Shown piece after piece: positions 12,858-26,302 of a DNA stretch of 64,000 nt. Position 1 is the stretch's first letter. Each line of letters starts with the position of its first letter. Location of the stretch: assembly GCA_965153355.1 (NCBI GenBank), contig OZ231126.1, positions 88,164,001 through 88,228,000 of the forward strand. The letters run 5' to 3'. Both the position numbers and the translations under genes were made by a program. Under the pieces are notes generated by a model. It ran no database searches, was not told the DNA's origin, and saw only the letters and a program-made list of their open reading frames with translations. This stretch comes from Flaccisagitta enflata (taxonomy: Eukaryota; Chaetognatha; Sagittoidea; Aphragmophora).

Positions 12858-13430
12858 AGCGACAGAATTTTGCTTCATTGGAGGTTGTTTGGTCGGATAT
12901 TTGCTTCGTAACTAACAACTACGTTTGTAATTTGTAGTTACGATCCATGAAAGTCAGTCAAAATATGGCATCTTGCGTACAATGAAAGGTAGGTACGTAG
13001 AAGTGGGTACAATCAAGTGGGTAGACCAACACCAATCATTTAGTGAACAGAACTTTCACTGACCCGCCCTTGGGACTATCTCTCTTTCTCTCTCGTAAAT
13101 GCCGTCTTTTTTTCGTCTTTGTCACCGTCTTTTACACCCCCGCAATAAAATGAAAGAAGAAGAAGACAAAAGTGGTTGCAACCACCGAACCTCTTAACAC
13201 CGTCACGCCTCATGTATGGCCTGTAATGTGGTCGAGTGATAGCCCATGAAGAATGAGGGTAATATCTGGGTTCTGGGCTGGTGGACCTAGACGCTCTTTT
13301 AGCTCTTTCACACTCTTTCGCGACGAAAGGTAAAAAAAGTGTCGGATGATTTGTCGTGTCTAGTCAGTGTCCTTATGGTCCATGTCTGATTTAAACTGTA
13401 GACGAATATCTTTCTTTCACTTTTTTCTCT

Positions 13431-13563
<133 letters not shown>

Positions 13564-13984
13564 TCTAAAGGTGTCATGTTCTGTGAACCCCTCCATCAAA
13601 GCGGTACGTGAGTAGGTCTTGACCAATTTGTTATTGTAGTTCTTTATTTGGTCACGTTGTTATTTGTTGTTGTAATTTCAAATCAACTAACACTTTTATC
13701 TCGTCAATCCTTTGTTCCCTTCGATTCGTGATCTCCGGCAGATTTTCGAGAGCTCGTATTTTAGTCAGGCCACGAATTCTCCCCTGCGAGTGCATCAAGT
13801 TAATTGTGTTTTTTGTCCGCGACGGAACATCATTTCGACGCGGACTATAATTCAAGGCGTGTGAGTGTCGTCGTTGTTGTTGTCGTTGTCGTGATCAATT
13901 TGAAAAATGAATAACTTTTTTATGCTTTGACCGATGTGGTTCATATTTGGTGGGAAGTTGAACTAGGGTAAGGCGCTTTACATC

Positions 13985-14757
13985 CTATCCGATTTTTGTG
14001 ATCCGACCACCCAAACCGGCCCAACCAGCCTACCATCCCAAAAATGAATAACATGCATAACTCTGCCATTTTTCAACCAATTTGATTGAAATTTGGTATG
14101 ATGACTCTAAATGGAAGGACTCAACACATGTATGCAATTTATATACATTTGAGCATGCTTACCGGCCAAACCGACCTACCACCCAACCAGCCTACCAGCC
14201 TTAAAGTGAAAAACAAATTGGTTGAAACTTGGTATGGAGACTCTAGATGGAAGGCATAAACATATGTATGTGATTTATAAGGATTTCAGCATCTTCACCA
14301 GCCAAACCGCCCTACCACCCAACCAGCCCAACAGCCCAAAAATGAAAAAAATTCGTAACTTAGACATTTTTCAACCAATTTAGTTGAAACTTAGTATGTA
14401 GTCTCTAAATGGGAGAGCTCAGTATATACACACTATTTATCCTATCAGACCAGCCGAGTACCTAACCAGCCTACCAGCCTTAAAAGTGAAAAATGTGCAT
14501 AACTTTTTTCAACAGATTTGCTTGAAACTTAGTATGGAGACTCTAAATGGAAAGACCTACACATGTACCTGATTTATAAACATTTGTTCAATTAATTTGG
14601 TTGAAACTTGGTATAGAGTCTCTAAATGGAAGAACTCAACATATGACCACTATTTATTCTGTCAAACCAGCCTACCACCTAAGTAGCCTACCGGCCTAAA
14701 AGCGAAAAAACTTGCATATCTTGGATATTTTTTAATCAATTTGGTTGAAACTTGGTA
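13985..14757. repeat. About 160-bp degenerate tandem array
   Basis: Repeated blocks contain 'CCAACCAGCCTACCAGCC', then 'GTGAAAAA', then 'TTGGTTGAAACTTGGTATG' and 'CTCTAAATGGAAG'. About five diverged copies are visible. A single related copy lies at about 37310-37440. No coding potential. Confidence 0.8.
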
Positions 14758-14933
14758 CAGTTGAACCCCGCTCTAACGGACCCGCCCCAACCGGAATTCC
14801 GCCTATAACAGATGCAAATTCATGGTCCTTTCAACTTAACCTCTTCATTTTCTTTGCTGGCAATAACAGAAGTCTGCCTATAACAGAAGAAAATCATTAG
14901 TCCCCTGAAATCCGTTAGAGCGAGGTTTTCTGG
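14758..14933. mobile_element. Tigger/pogo-like MITE, 176 bp
   Basis: Terminal inverted repeats CAGTTGAACCCCGCTCTAAC (left) and, in reverse complement, CCAGAAAACCTCGCTCTAAC (right) are flanked by TA on both sides (14756-14757 and 14934-14935). The 'AACCCCGCTCTAACGGA' terminus is typical of pogo/Tigger-type Tc1-mariner elements. Internal 'CTATAACAGA' motifs occur twice. It is too short for a transposase, hence a MITE. Confidence 0.8.
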
Positions 14934-14935
14934 TA

Positions 14936-15588
14936 ATTTTGCAATGATTTGCATGGGCAAAGTTTTTACTGTTTTTTATCTTATTTGATTTTGTATGAAG
15001 CAATCCAGGCAAAATTCATGAGCAAAATGAAGATTTTTTCTGGTGGAAAAATCTGCATGTTGCTAAATATCCCCATTTTGATTTGAAAGTCGTTTGATTT
15101 TGGGACAATAATATCCGGACAGGTGTTAGTTGTAGCAAATTTATAGGGTTAGCGATCTTTTGGTCATAACGATCTTATGGAATTTGTGATCTTTAACCCC
15201 CTTCCGTTCAAACCCAATTACTGTTCAGATTTTTTATTCTTTTTTTTTCACATTTGCATGGGTCTTTATGGTAACCGTAAATAACACATTTTTCTGCCCC
15301 CTGGACACTCCTGAATTTGCCATATGCCCACCACTCTTCTCCCCTCCCCACATTCAATAATGTAAGTTAGATAAGCCATCTTTGTCAAAATTCTCTTTTC
15401 ACAATCGGTTTCATTCACTCATTTTTCTCGGCCTGTAAATCAGGTCACGGCGATATTTTTTACCTCTTTTTTTCCCCCTTAGTCGACCTTAATTGGCCAT
15501 TTAAAATTTGTCCACGAAAAAAATCATCATTATCCACACGATCATTTTTCAATGAAATTCTTCGTTGTGCGTTCATGCTTCGTTTTAT
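14936..15588. other. Non-coding spacer
   Basis: Nothing recognised beyond AT-rich sequence. Confidence 0.4.
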
Positions 15589-15763
15589 TAGTCGCGTGCA
15601 TGCGACTCTACAACCCGCTCTGTCCGTCACGCTTAGCTTTTTTTTGTCGTTTTATATTATTTTAAGTCATTTTAAGTCAATTTACATTTAGTCTTTTGCT
15701 CTTTTAGTCTTTTGGTCTTGTGGTCTTAACAACCGCACGCGACTGTAAGGTTTTGGCCTTGTT
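15589..15763 (-). mobile_element. F1 element, AGTCGC-stem subfamily
   Basis: The hairpin AGTCGCGTGCATGCGACT (15590-15607) is followed by CTACAACCCGCTCTGTCCGTC and a core of AAGTCATTTT and TAGTCTTTTGG repeats. The distal block GCACGCGACTGTAAGG and terminal TTGGCCTTGTT end at 15763. The distal GCACGCGACT is the reverse complement of the hairpin's outer arm plus half loop (AGTCGCGTGC). Confidence 0.8.
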
Positions 15764-16017
15764 TCAATAACGTTAATGAACAGCTGATATAAAAGGATAA
15801 AGATATGCTCGTTCATTCACTCTTTTTAAGACGTGATATTGGAGTTAATATGTTATCAAATTTGTTTGTCAATCAGTCAATCTGTTTGGCGGCCTTTCCA
15901 TGTTGTTTTCCTCACTTCACAAACATGGCATTGTCAGAAACTGTTACTTCCTCTCCTTAATATTCCATTTTATTTAAACATTTACTCTTTGCACTTTTTT
16001 TTTAAAATGAAGTTTTT

Positions 16018-16128
16018 ACGTGCGCCAAAGCACCTCAATCATAGACTGTGTCCATTGGTTGGTTTGTCTGTAACACATTTGTTCGGCGATCCACATGGCG
16101 CATATATTGACCTACTTAATCTTGTTTA
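16018..16128 (-). mobile_element. Short F1-like element, GTGC-stem subfamily
   Basis: A hairpin GTGC-GCCAAA-GCAC (16020-16033) is followed by CTCAATCATAGACTGTGTCC and GGTTGGTTTGTCTGTAAC. The distal TGGCGCATATATTGACCTAC carries TGGCGCA, the reverse complement of TGCGCCA of the hairpin. The final TTAATCTTGTT is a decayed form of TTGGCCTTGTT. Confidence 0.65.
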
Positions 16129-16499
16129 TAAATGCTACACTCAAATTTATAAGTAAACGAAAAATTGAGTTTTTCATGAACACATTCGTCAGTCTGATTT
16201 ATGATGTGCTTCAAGGCTGAATCAATAAATTAACGAGACCCAAAAATTCATAAAAAAAAAAGATCAATATTAGGTTGGGCAAATAAGAATGTTGTCTGGG
16301 GGCCTTGACAATCACTAGATGGATTATCATGGTATGAAAGTCTGCCATCGCAATTAGATCAATTATCGATATTTACTTTTTTTGAAAACAAAAAAGCCAT
16401 GCCCTCAAACAGGAATGAAGGGGATGTAACGAGAGAAAAAAAAGAAAACTGATATTTATGATAGGTGTGTAGGTATGTACTAGGTATGTAGTAGGTACT

Positions 16500-16668
16500 T
16501 GCGACTCTACACCGCGCTTTGTCCGTCCGCCGTTCGGTCGGTTGATTGGTCGGTCACCTTTTAATTTTTCATGTTTTTGCGGTCTTTGGCCTTACTGCTC
16601 CTGCCCAGATGATCTAGTAACCTCGTATACGGGTTTTGCCCATGCCCACCCGATCGCGATTGGCAGAA
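16500..16668 (-). mobile_element. Truncated F1 fragment
   Basis: TGCGACTCTACACCGCGCTT, a GTCCGTCCGCCG tract, then 'ACTGCTCCTGCCCAGATGAT' and 'GCCCACCCGATCGCGATTGG'. The outer hairpin arm and the GGCCTTGTT end are missing. Confidence 0.6.
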
Positions 16669-16739
16669 CAGCCAATTTTTTTATTCACCATCTTCTAGTT
16701 AGACAAGTATAAGCTTATGTTTGATTTTTCTGATTTGAT

Positions 16740-17330
16740 CCTTGGAGATCCAATAACAGTTGAAATGTCCACTAATCCTGTAGCATTTGCATAGCAAAAG
16801 TTGGGAGTATCCCTTCACCCTACTGAGGTTATGTGGAGGAGCAAAAATCATGAAGATGACCATTTTCCTTTTTTCAAAATTCCTTCATCTTCCGTTTTTG
16901 TTTTGGCCTTAAAGTTTCACAGATTTCCCAGAATTCAGCAAAATCCTGTGTAGTTTTGTTACAAAAAGGACAACTATTTATTTTAGAAAAACATAATGCT
17001 TTTAAAGATAAACTAAAATATTAGAACATAAGCTATAAAAAAGCTTATGAAAAGGCAGAATTGCAATTCTTTGAAAAATAAAAATTTGTAAAAGCTTATT
17101 CAAACAATATCAGCATATTGCTTTATCCCACTGCATTATGCAAATTAGGCCCTCAAAAACAATTTTCTAAAAAACGGAAGATGAACGATTTTTGATAAAA
17201 AAAAAATGGTAAGGGTGCTAAAATTGGCCACTCCACATTAGGTAAAGAGGGCAAAAAGAAATAAACAACTTTTGCTATGTGAAGCACCCAACTGTAGCAT
17301 TTTTTCCCGTGTGAAATGACTTTAAAAATT
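16740..17330. repeat. Imperfect inverted repeat, about 590 bp
   Basis: 'CTGTAGCATTTGCATAGCAA' at about 16777 and 'TTCATCTTCCGTTTTTG' at about 16886 recur in reverse complement near 17160-17310. The inner part matches the repeat at 1740-2010. This looks like an old foldback or palindromic transposon copy. Confidence 0.55.
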
Positions 17331-17509
17331 TCATCCTCATACAAATTTTTCTTCCCTTAAAAAAGTCTATCTGTTCAATTCATAATAATCATCAATGATG
17401 CATCCCAGGAATCAGGTCTTTCAATCAAAATGGGTAGCCGTGTATCCAGTCTTGTTTCTTGTAGTTGTACATGCTTGTTGTTGTATGAGAGCACCGGAAT
17501 GATAAGGGC

Positions 17510-18505
<996 letters not shown>

Positions 18506-18640
18506 GTGTGGAAGCGCAAAACCAGTAGGCACGAGACTCACAAGCAGCCTCGACTTTTATGTGCGAGGCTACGCACCCCTGTTAACGTCGTTTGACAGTT
18601 TTGTTTGTTTGACTAATATGTTAGTTTTTTGTCTGTTTTT

Positions 18641-18933
18641 AAGTGCGTCCTCGCACTTCTATAAGTGGTCATGTCCGTCGGTCGGTCGGTCGGTCGGTCA
18701 CGCAAACGTTTAAAATGCGCAAAACGGCTGATTCTGACGTATTTCTTCATTCCTATCACCTTTCATGCCTTTCTTCATTCCTATCACCTTTCATGCCTCA
18801 CCACATTCATTCATTCATTCATTCATTCATTCATTCATTCATTCATTCATATATTCATTCATTTATCAAAAACGTTCATTCACAAAATCTAAATCAAGCG
18901 AGGCGCACTTATTGGCCTTCACTTGGCCTTGTT
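18641..18933 (-). mobile_element. F1 element, AAGTGCG-stem subfamily
   Basis: Hairpin AAGTGCG-TCCT-CGCACTT (18641-18658), CTATAAGTGGTCATGTCCG and a (GGTC)n tract. An internal (CATT)n array (about 18800-18850) follows a 30-bp direct duplication. The distal end is AGGCGCACTTATTGG and ACTTGGCCTTGTT. The distal CGCACTT equals the inner hairpin arm, so this subfamily's own stem sequence is repeated near the other end. Confidence 0.75.
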
Positions 18934-19149
18934 TTTTTGTCTGTCTGTTTATTTGTTTGTTTCCATATTCCGATGAACTAACACGGTTTATCCATTTTCA
19001 AGTGGGAAATCGTCACAGATCGAGATTTAGGTGTACAGTTTGGCAGTATGCTTACGCCGACAGTGACCCTGCTCAAAGAGACCCGGCTCAAAAAGACCCT
19101 GCTCTTAACCATATTCAAATCCACTCCACACAAAATAGTCTAGGATTTA

Positions 19150-21141
19150 AGGAAAAGGACTCGGCGTTTTTGGGGCAAAGCGTGAAAATTTGCATACGGG
19201 GTCAGTTTTTCGTGCCGAACAAGACTAGACGGGGTACACGTCTGATTTTTAAGTGTACCCCGTTCAAAAACGCGTTTTTTTGTCCAAAAAACACTTTGAA
19301 ATAGCGCTGACGCCAAACCAGTTGACGGATGACCATGAAAATTTAGGTGAAGAAAAATATGCCTTTTTTCTACTTGCATGCAAAATTTCAGCAAAATCGG
19401 TTCCGTAGAAGCAAAGATATTGCTGTTTAAAGTCTTAGCCCATTTTAAAAAAGGCTATATTTCAATTTTAGTAAAATTGTGTTTTTTTGAGCTTGAAGTC
19501 TGAAATTGGTTTCACTTGCATATATTACCCTAATTTACTCTAAAAACAAAAAAATTGAAAAATCCTGCTAGTTTTTTCCATTTATGGCAAAAAACCACAA
19601 AATGGTCTCAAAATTTTGGCCTGATTTTCAAAAAGGGCTAGTGCAAGGAAAATATTGAAATCATTGGCACCCACTCAGGGAATCTATTGTCATCAAGTGT
19701 ACCAACTTATTCCCAAACTTTCAGAGGGGTACATTAACCAAAAAAGACAAAATTTAATTTCAAATATTTAAAAATGCGACCCAAAATTTTGCATTTTTGG
19801 ACCCCCTAGGACATTTGGTAACGCTACGGCCAAACGCTTTGAGCGATTTGCCTAAAATTTTGCATCCAAGTCCCAATATGTTAGGGGCATATCTGTGACA
19901 AATTTCAGCTTTTGAATCAAATAACAAAATTGATTTTTTGGCTTGAAAATCCAGAAAAAAAGTCCAAACGGTGTACTTATTTTTTAGCTGCAAACGCCTC
20001 AAATGTGTCACATGTCTGAAATTTTGCACAGGGACTCCCTTTAGGATTGCCCATAAGAGGAAAAAAAAAAAGTTGACCAAGTTCTCAATCAATTTGGGTG
20101 AAATGGGCAAAAGTTTAAAAAAGCATTTTTCAAAAAAATGCAAAAATCATAAAACATGGCTATTTCTTGGAAAAAATTTCAAAAAAATCCAAACACTATT
20201 GGAAACAAATCAACATACACATATTTACTTGTATGTCAAATTTTATGGCACTCCTCAAACTGAAAGACATGAAAAATACCTTAAAAATCTTGAAAAATAG
20301 GTCAAAAAATTTTTCGTTTTTGGGTACCTGGGTATGTTTCATACAGCTATGGCTAAACGCCTTAACCCATCTACACAAAATTTTGCAAACGCTTTAACCC
20401 ATCTGCACAAAATTTTGCACACTAGTTCTCAACTACTAAGAGAGTCTCCACACCAAATTTCAGCCTCCAACCTGGGGCCTGCTAGGATTCTAAATTTGAC
20501 TTATTTGTCAAAAAATCTCAAAAAAAGCCCTAAAAAGTTAGATTTAAAACAGTTTTTGGCCGCAAAACATTCAATTTTCGGGCTACACCTCTGAAATTTT
20601 GTCTGTAAGTCTACCAGCACTGGGAAATTACCCATGCCAAATATCAACCTAGTGCTCAAATTCTAGGTGTGTTTTTTTTACAAAAAATTCCATAAAATAG
20701 CTTAAAAATACAAATTTATGGCTTTTTTAGGCCTTAAATCACTCAATTTCTGGACTGAGCGTCTAAAATTTTGCATGCAAGTACCCAAGTGTAAAAAAAA
20801 TATGCATGCATAATTTTAACTTCCTGCTAGAATTCTAAATGTGACTTTTTTGCCAAAAAATCTCAAAAATAGCCCTTAAAAGTTTGATTTAAAACAGTTT
20901 TTGGCCGTAAAACATTCAATTTTTGGGCTACACCCCTGAAATTTTGTCTGTAAGTCTACCAGTAATAGGAAATTACCCATGCCAAATATCGACCTAGTGC
21001 TCAAATTCTAAGTGTTTTTTTTTACAAAAAATTCAATAAAATGGCTTAAAAATACAAAATTATGGCTTCTGTAAGCCGTAAATCACTCAATTTTTAGACA
21101 AAGTGCCTAAAATTTTGCATGCAAGTACCCTAGTGTAAAAA
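19150..21141 (+). repeat. Left arm of a giant inverted repeat
   Basis: About 2.0 kb that recurs in reverse complement at 23532-25502. Matching landmarks: CGGGGTCAGTTTTTCGTGCC (19198) against GGCACGAAAAACTGACCCCG (25425); GGGGCATATCTGTGACAAAT against ATTTGGCACAGATATGCCCC; and the inner edge GCATGCAAGTACCCTAGTGT against CACGAGGGTACTTGCATGC. The arms are colinear and roughly 90% alike by eye. This arm has an extra duplication of about 35 bp near 20360-20400. No protein coding is supported. Confidence 0.85.
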
Positions 21142-21720
21142 AAATATACAAGCAAAATTTCAACTTCCTTTCAGGATACTAAGTGTGACCTTTTTGCCAA
21201 AAAATCTCAAAAATAGCCCTAAAAAGGTAAATTTTTAGCATTTTTTGGCTTTAAAAAGCTTATTATTGAGGCTACACGGATGAAATCCTATCTGTAAGTC
21301 TACCAGTAAATTATCCATGCCAAATATCAACCTAGTGCTCATAATCTTGTGTGTAATTACAAAAAAAATCTGTAAAATGGCTTAAGAATACAAAATTATG
21401 GCTTTTTTAGGCTGCAAATCACTCAATTTCTGGATTAAGCACCTAAAATTTTGCATGTAAGTACCCAAGTGTAAAAAAAAATTCATATGCAAAATTTCCT
21501 GCCAGGAAACTGTGAGTGTGACTTTTTTACCAAAAAATCTCAAAAATAGCCCTAGAAAATAAATTTTTAGCGTTCTTTTTTTTTGGGGGGGGGGCTTTAA
21601 AGAGCTTATTATTGAGGCTACATGGGTAAAACTTGCACACAAAGTCATTAGCGATGGGAAAAGTTTCCTGGGAAATTTCAGCCTGCAGTTCAATTTTCCA
21701 GTATCAGCCCTGAATAGCTC
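20590..21720. repeat. About 345-bp tandem units inside and beyond the left arm
   Basis: 'GTCTGTAAGTCTACCAG' occurs at 20601, 20946 and, diverged, about 21290, giving a period near 345 bp. A fourth, more decayed copy runs toward 21640. Each unit carries 'AAAATTTTGCATGCAAGTAC'. Confidence 0.75.
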
Positions 21721-22236
21721 AAATCTCTAGCTATCCTCCTGAAATTTTACGTACAAGTTCTCAAGTTATGGGAAAATATCCATGCATAATTTTGGTCTCT
21801 AGCTAAAATTCTTACTACGATTTTAATGAAAAAAAAATCTCCAAAAATGAGACCAGAGACACTAAATTAGGGCATATATTTTTTTCATCTTATCTTCACA
21901 TACACTAACCTAGGAACATTGGGTACCATTGATCATATTTTGGGAAAATTTCAACCGCCAGACCCAAACCAGTTGTTCTCAACCTATAGAGACTTCTTAA
22001 TACGAGAAAAAACTGGTAAAGTAAACAATCTTTAACTATATAAGATTTTCCACTGCTGAAATTTGTTGTTTTCTTGGAATACAACTTTAAATTGGTATGA
22101 GATTTTCTCTAAAACTTTGGAAATTTTTCAAATGTCATTCTGTCTACCCAACGTAAGCAATGAGGAAACATATATTTGACACAAAAACACAAAATTGTAT
22201 TTGTATTTGTGAGGCAGTATCATGAAGAAAATCTTT

Positions 22237-22420
22237 GTTCTTTGTTCTTTGTTCTTTGTTCTTGGTTTTTGGTTTTTGGTTTTTGGTTTTTGGTTCTTTG
22301 ATCTTTGTTCTTTGTTCTTTGATCCTTGATCATTGTTCTTTGATCTTTGTTCTTTTCTAATTGTTCTTCATTCTTTGTTCTTTTGTCTTTGTTTTCTGTT
22401 CTTTGTTCCTTCTTAGTTTC
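22237..22420. repeat. TTCTTTG/TTTTTGG short tandem repeats
   Basis: (GTTCTTT)n and (GGTTTTT)n units with decay to the right. Simple heptamer repeats. Confidence 0.85.
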
Positions 22421-22537
22421 TAAGCTGGGTGATAAAAGGACAATTGTATCATTATTTGCAGAAAAATTTTCATGGTTTATAAATACCCCATTGTTAGTTT
22501 TTTTTTTATCTTAGGAAGATGTGCTGCTTCGTTGATA

Positions 22538-22706
22538 AACAAGACCAGATACACGGCTACCCCATTTGCATGTGGGTGGGCAGGGGAGAAAGTCACTCAG
22601 GTATTTAAAAGGGGCAATGAGTTAAAAAGCCCCAAAGCCCCAACCGACCAACCAACCAACTGATGGACAAAGTGGGGTATAGAGTTGCGTAGCAAGCAAC
22701 TTAAAA
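22538..22706 (+). mobile_element. F1 element, AGTTGC-stem subfamily, complete
   Basis: Left terminus AACAAGACCAGATACACGG; subterminal CATTTGCATGTGGGTGGGCA; tetranucleotide tract CCGACCAACCAACCAAC; right end GGGGTATAG and hairpin AGTTGC-GTAGCAA-GCAACT (22683-22701). The subterminal block, read in reverse, gives TGCAAAT where AGTCGC-stem elements have CGCGACT. The far-end copy has changed in the same direction as the stem. Confidence 0.75.
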
Positions 22707-23210
22707 AGATGAGATAAAAACAACAAAAAAAAAAGCAGAAGCAAATGTCTGGGACAAATGGGTATGGGAAAAGTCAGGAAAATTAGTGATATTTAACAAT
22801 AAGAATCAATGAAACTAATTGACCAAACACAAAAAAGTGATTACACTTGGTTGACACAATATGAAAACAAATAAACATTAAAACATCAAAACAGTAGATA
22901 ATTGGAATCTAATTATCAGAACATTAAATAGTAAACATAATAGAATTTCAAAGCATCAAAATAACAAAGTAAGTAAATATCAAACATTGACTTATCTAAA
23001 TATTAAGACATTAAACGTTAACACATCAAACATTTTAAACATAAAAAATACGATGACTGCTAGGGGACAAAAACAAGCATTGTAAAATCTAAACACCAAA
23101 TAAAAAGAATAAGGATGAAATCATAAGACTGTGTTCATAGCTTCAGAAAATAGACTCAGTATTGTGAATTTTGGAAACCTAAAAATCTATTCATCTTCAG
23201 TGTTGCATTG
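22707..23210. other. AT-rich spacer in the inverted-repeat loop
   Basis: No feature recognised. It is rich in short 'AAACATCAAA' and 'AACATTAAA' motifs without clear periodicity. Confidence 0.4.
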
Positions 23211-23292
23211 TTTTTAGTCGCATGCACACGAGTCTACACCTTGGTCTGTTAGTCCATCGGTTGGTCGTCTGGTTGGTTGGTCCATCCATACT
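23211..23292 (-). mobile_element. Truncated F1 head
   Basis: A decayed hairpin AGTCGCATGCACACGAGT (23216-23233) followed by CTACACCTTGGTCTGTTAG and a GGTTGGTC tract. It ends without a distal terminus. Confidence 0.55.
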
Positions 23293-23345
23293 ATTTTTTA
23301 GAATTTCTAGCAAGTTTAGCATTTTTTAGATTTTTTTTCATTTTT

Positions 23346-23533
23346 CACTACGCGACTCTACACCCCACTTTGTCGGTCGGTCCGTCCGTCCGTCCGTCCG
23401 TCCGTCACACTTTACTTTTTTGGGTTTTTTTCGGTTTTTGGCCTTACTGCTCCTGCCCAAATGATCTGGTGACCTCAATTATGGCCCCTGCCCACCCGCA
23501 CGCGACTGGGGTAGCCGTGTATCCGGCCTTGTT
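23346..23533 (-). mobile_element. F1 element, outer hairpin arm lost
   Basis: TACGCGACTCTACACCCCAC, a long (GTCC)n tract, ACTGCTCCTGCCCAAATGAT, the distal GCACGCGACTGGGGTAGCC, and GTATCCGGCCTTGTT ending about 23533. The terminus directly abuts the right arm of the giant inverted repeat. Confidence 0.8.
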
Positions 23534-25502
23534 TTTACACGAGGGTACTTGCATGCAAAATTTTAGGCACTTTGTCTAAAAATTGAGTGATTTACGGCTT
23601 ACAGAAGCCATAATTTTGTATTTTTAAGCCATTTTATTGAATTTTTTGTAAAAAAAAAAACACTTAGAATTTGAGCACTAGGTCGATATTTGGCATGGGT
23701 AATTTCCTATTACTGGTAGACTTACAGACAAAATTTCAGGGGTGTAGCCCAAAAATTGAATGTTTTACGGCCAAAAACTGTTTTAAATCAAACTTTTAAG
23801 GGCTATTTTTGAGATTTTTTGGCAAAAAAGTCACATTTAGAATCCTAGCAGGAAGTTAAAATTATGCATGCATATTTTTTTTACACTTGGGTACTTGCAT
23901 GCAAAATTTTAGACGCTCAGTCCAGAAATTGAGTGATTTATGGCCTAAAAAAGCCATAAATTTGTATTTTTAAGCTATTATATGGAATTTTTTGTAAAAA
24001 AAACACACCTAGAATTTGAGCAATAGGTTGATAATTGGCATGGGTAATTTCCCATTACTGGTAGACTTACAGACAAAATTTCAGGCATGCAGCCTAAAAA
24101 TTGAGTGTTTTACGGCCAAAAAACGCTTTAAATTTGCATTTTTTTGCTCTTTTTGAGGAAAATATAGCTTAAAATTTGTATTTAAAATTTAAGTTGGAGG
24201 CTGAAATTTGGCATGGAGACTCTCTTAGTAGTTGAGAACTAGTGTGCAAAATTTTGTGCAGATGGGTTAAGGCGTTTGGCCATAGCGGTATGAAATGTAC
24301 CCAGGTACCCAAAATTGAAGAATTTTTTGACCTATTTTTCAAGATTTTTAAGGTATTTTTCATGTCTTTCAGTTGGAGGAGTGCCATAAAATGTGACATA
24401 CAAGTAAATATGTGTATGTTGATTTGTTTCCAATAGTGTTTGGATTTTTTTGAAATTTTTTCCAAGAAATAGCCATGTTTTATGATTTTTGCAAATTTTT
24501 GAAAAATGATTTTTTAAACTTTTACCCATTTCACCCAAATTGATTGAGAACTTGGTCAACTTTTTTTTTTCCTCTTATGGGCAATCCTAAAGGGAGTCCC
24601 TGTGCAAAATTTCAGACATTTGACACAAAATTTGAGCGTTTTATGGCTAAAAAACCAAAATTTTGCCATTTTAGACCTTTTTTCTGGATTTTCAAGCCAA
24701 AAAATCAATTTTGTTATTTGATTCAAAAGCTGAAATTTGGCACAGATATGCCCCTAACATATTGGGACTTTGCAAAATTTAGGGCAAATCGCTCAAAGCG
24801 TTTGGCAGTAGCTGTTACTAAATGTCCCTAGGGGTCCAAAAATGCAAAATTTTGGGTCGCATTTTTTAAATATTTGAAATTAAATTTTGTCTTTTTGGGT
24901 TAATGTACCTCTGAAAGTTTGTAGAATAAGTTGGTACACTTTATGACAATAGATTCCCTGAGTGGGCGCCAATGATTTCAATATTTTCCTTGCACTAGCC
25001 CTTTGAAAATCAGGCCAAAATTTTGAGACCCATTTTGTGTTTTTTGGCCATAAAATGGAAAAAACATGGGATTTTTTCAATTTTTTTTGTTTTTAGAGTA
25101 AATTAGGGTAATATATGCAAGTGAAACCAATTTCAGACTTCCAGCTCAAAAAAACACAATTTTACCCCAAAATTGAAATATAGCCCTTTTTTTGAAAATA
25201 GGCCTAAACTTTAAACGGCAATATCTTCGCTTCTACTGAACCGATTTTGCTGAAATTTTGCATGCAAGTAGAAAAAAGGCATATTTTTCTTCACCTAAAT
25301 TTTCATGGTCATCCGTCAACTGGTTTGGCGTCAGCGCCATTTCAAAGTGTTTTTTGGACAAAAAAACGCGTTTTTGAACGGGGTACACTTAAAAATCAGA
25401 CGTGTACCCCGTCTAGTCTTGTTCGGCACGAAAAACTGACCCCGTATGCAAATTTTCACGCTTTGCCCCAAAAACGCCGAGTTCTTTTTTTTTATTCCTT
25501 TA
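23532..25502 (-). repeat. Right arm of the giant inverted repeat
   Basis: Reverse-complement copy of 19150-21141. The inner edge TTTTTACACGAGGGTACTTG starts at the end of the neighbouring F1 element. The outer edge ends near CGCCGAGTTC (25480-25490), where the two arms stop matching. The loop between the arms is about 2.4 kb. Confidence 0.85.
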
Positions 25503-25734
25503 AGAGACTGGACTAAAACAATTCTGTGCAACATTTAAAGCCGTGACCTTGAGATATTTTACTACAATGATATGTATCTGGCCTCTCGTGTTTTTCCTCC
25601 CCACAAACTGGTCAATAGAATAAGGGGGGGGGGGTAGATCGTAAATCTTATTTGGTGAAATTTTTTGACAACCGAGTTGAAAAAAAAATGTGTGACGTAA
25701 AAAATCGGATCAATAAATCATCCATTCTTTTCTG

Positions 25735-25921
25735 AACAAGGCCCGATACACGGCTATCCCAGTCGCGTGCGGGTGGGCAGGAGCAGTGCTGAGGAAGGTC
25801 ACCAGAGCATTTAGGAAGGAGCGGTAGGCTCAAGAAGCTCAAAACGCTGAAAAAGTGAAAAGGAGGACCGGCCGACCGACCGACCTACCGATATAGCGGT
25901 GTGTAGAGTCGATAACTAACC
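25735..25921 (+). mobile_element. F1 element with decayed hairpin
   Basis: AACAAGGCCCGATACACGG, CAGTCGCGTGCGGGTGGGCA, the core 'CATTTAGGAAGGAGCGGTA', then CCGACCGACCGACCTACCG and GTGTAGAGTCGATAACT. The inner stem arm has lost its partner. Confidence 0.7.
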
Positions 25922-25968
25922 ATAACGCATATTTTACTATGTCGGTTTGTCTCCCCGTCCATGCTTAC

Positions 25969-26302
<334 letters not shown>

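Noticed and set aside
24169-25534. Several 60-100-codon frames in the giant inverted repeat arms
   Set aside because: The same frames appear mirrored in both arms with shifts and stops; low-information Lys/Phe-rich sequence, no domain.
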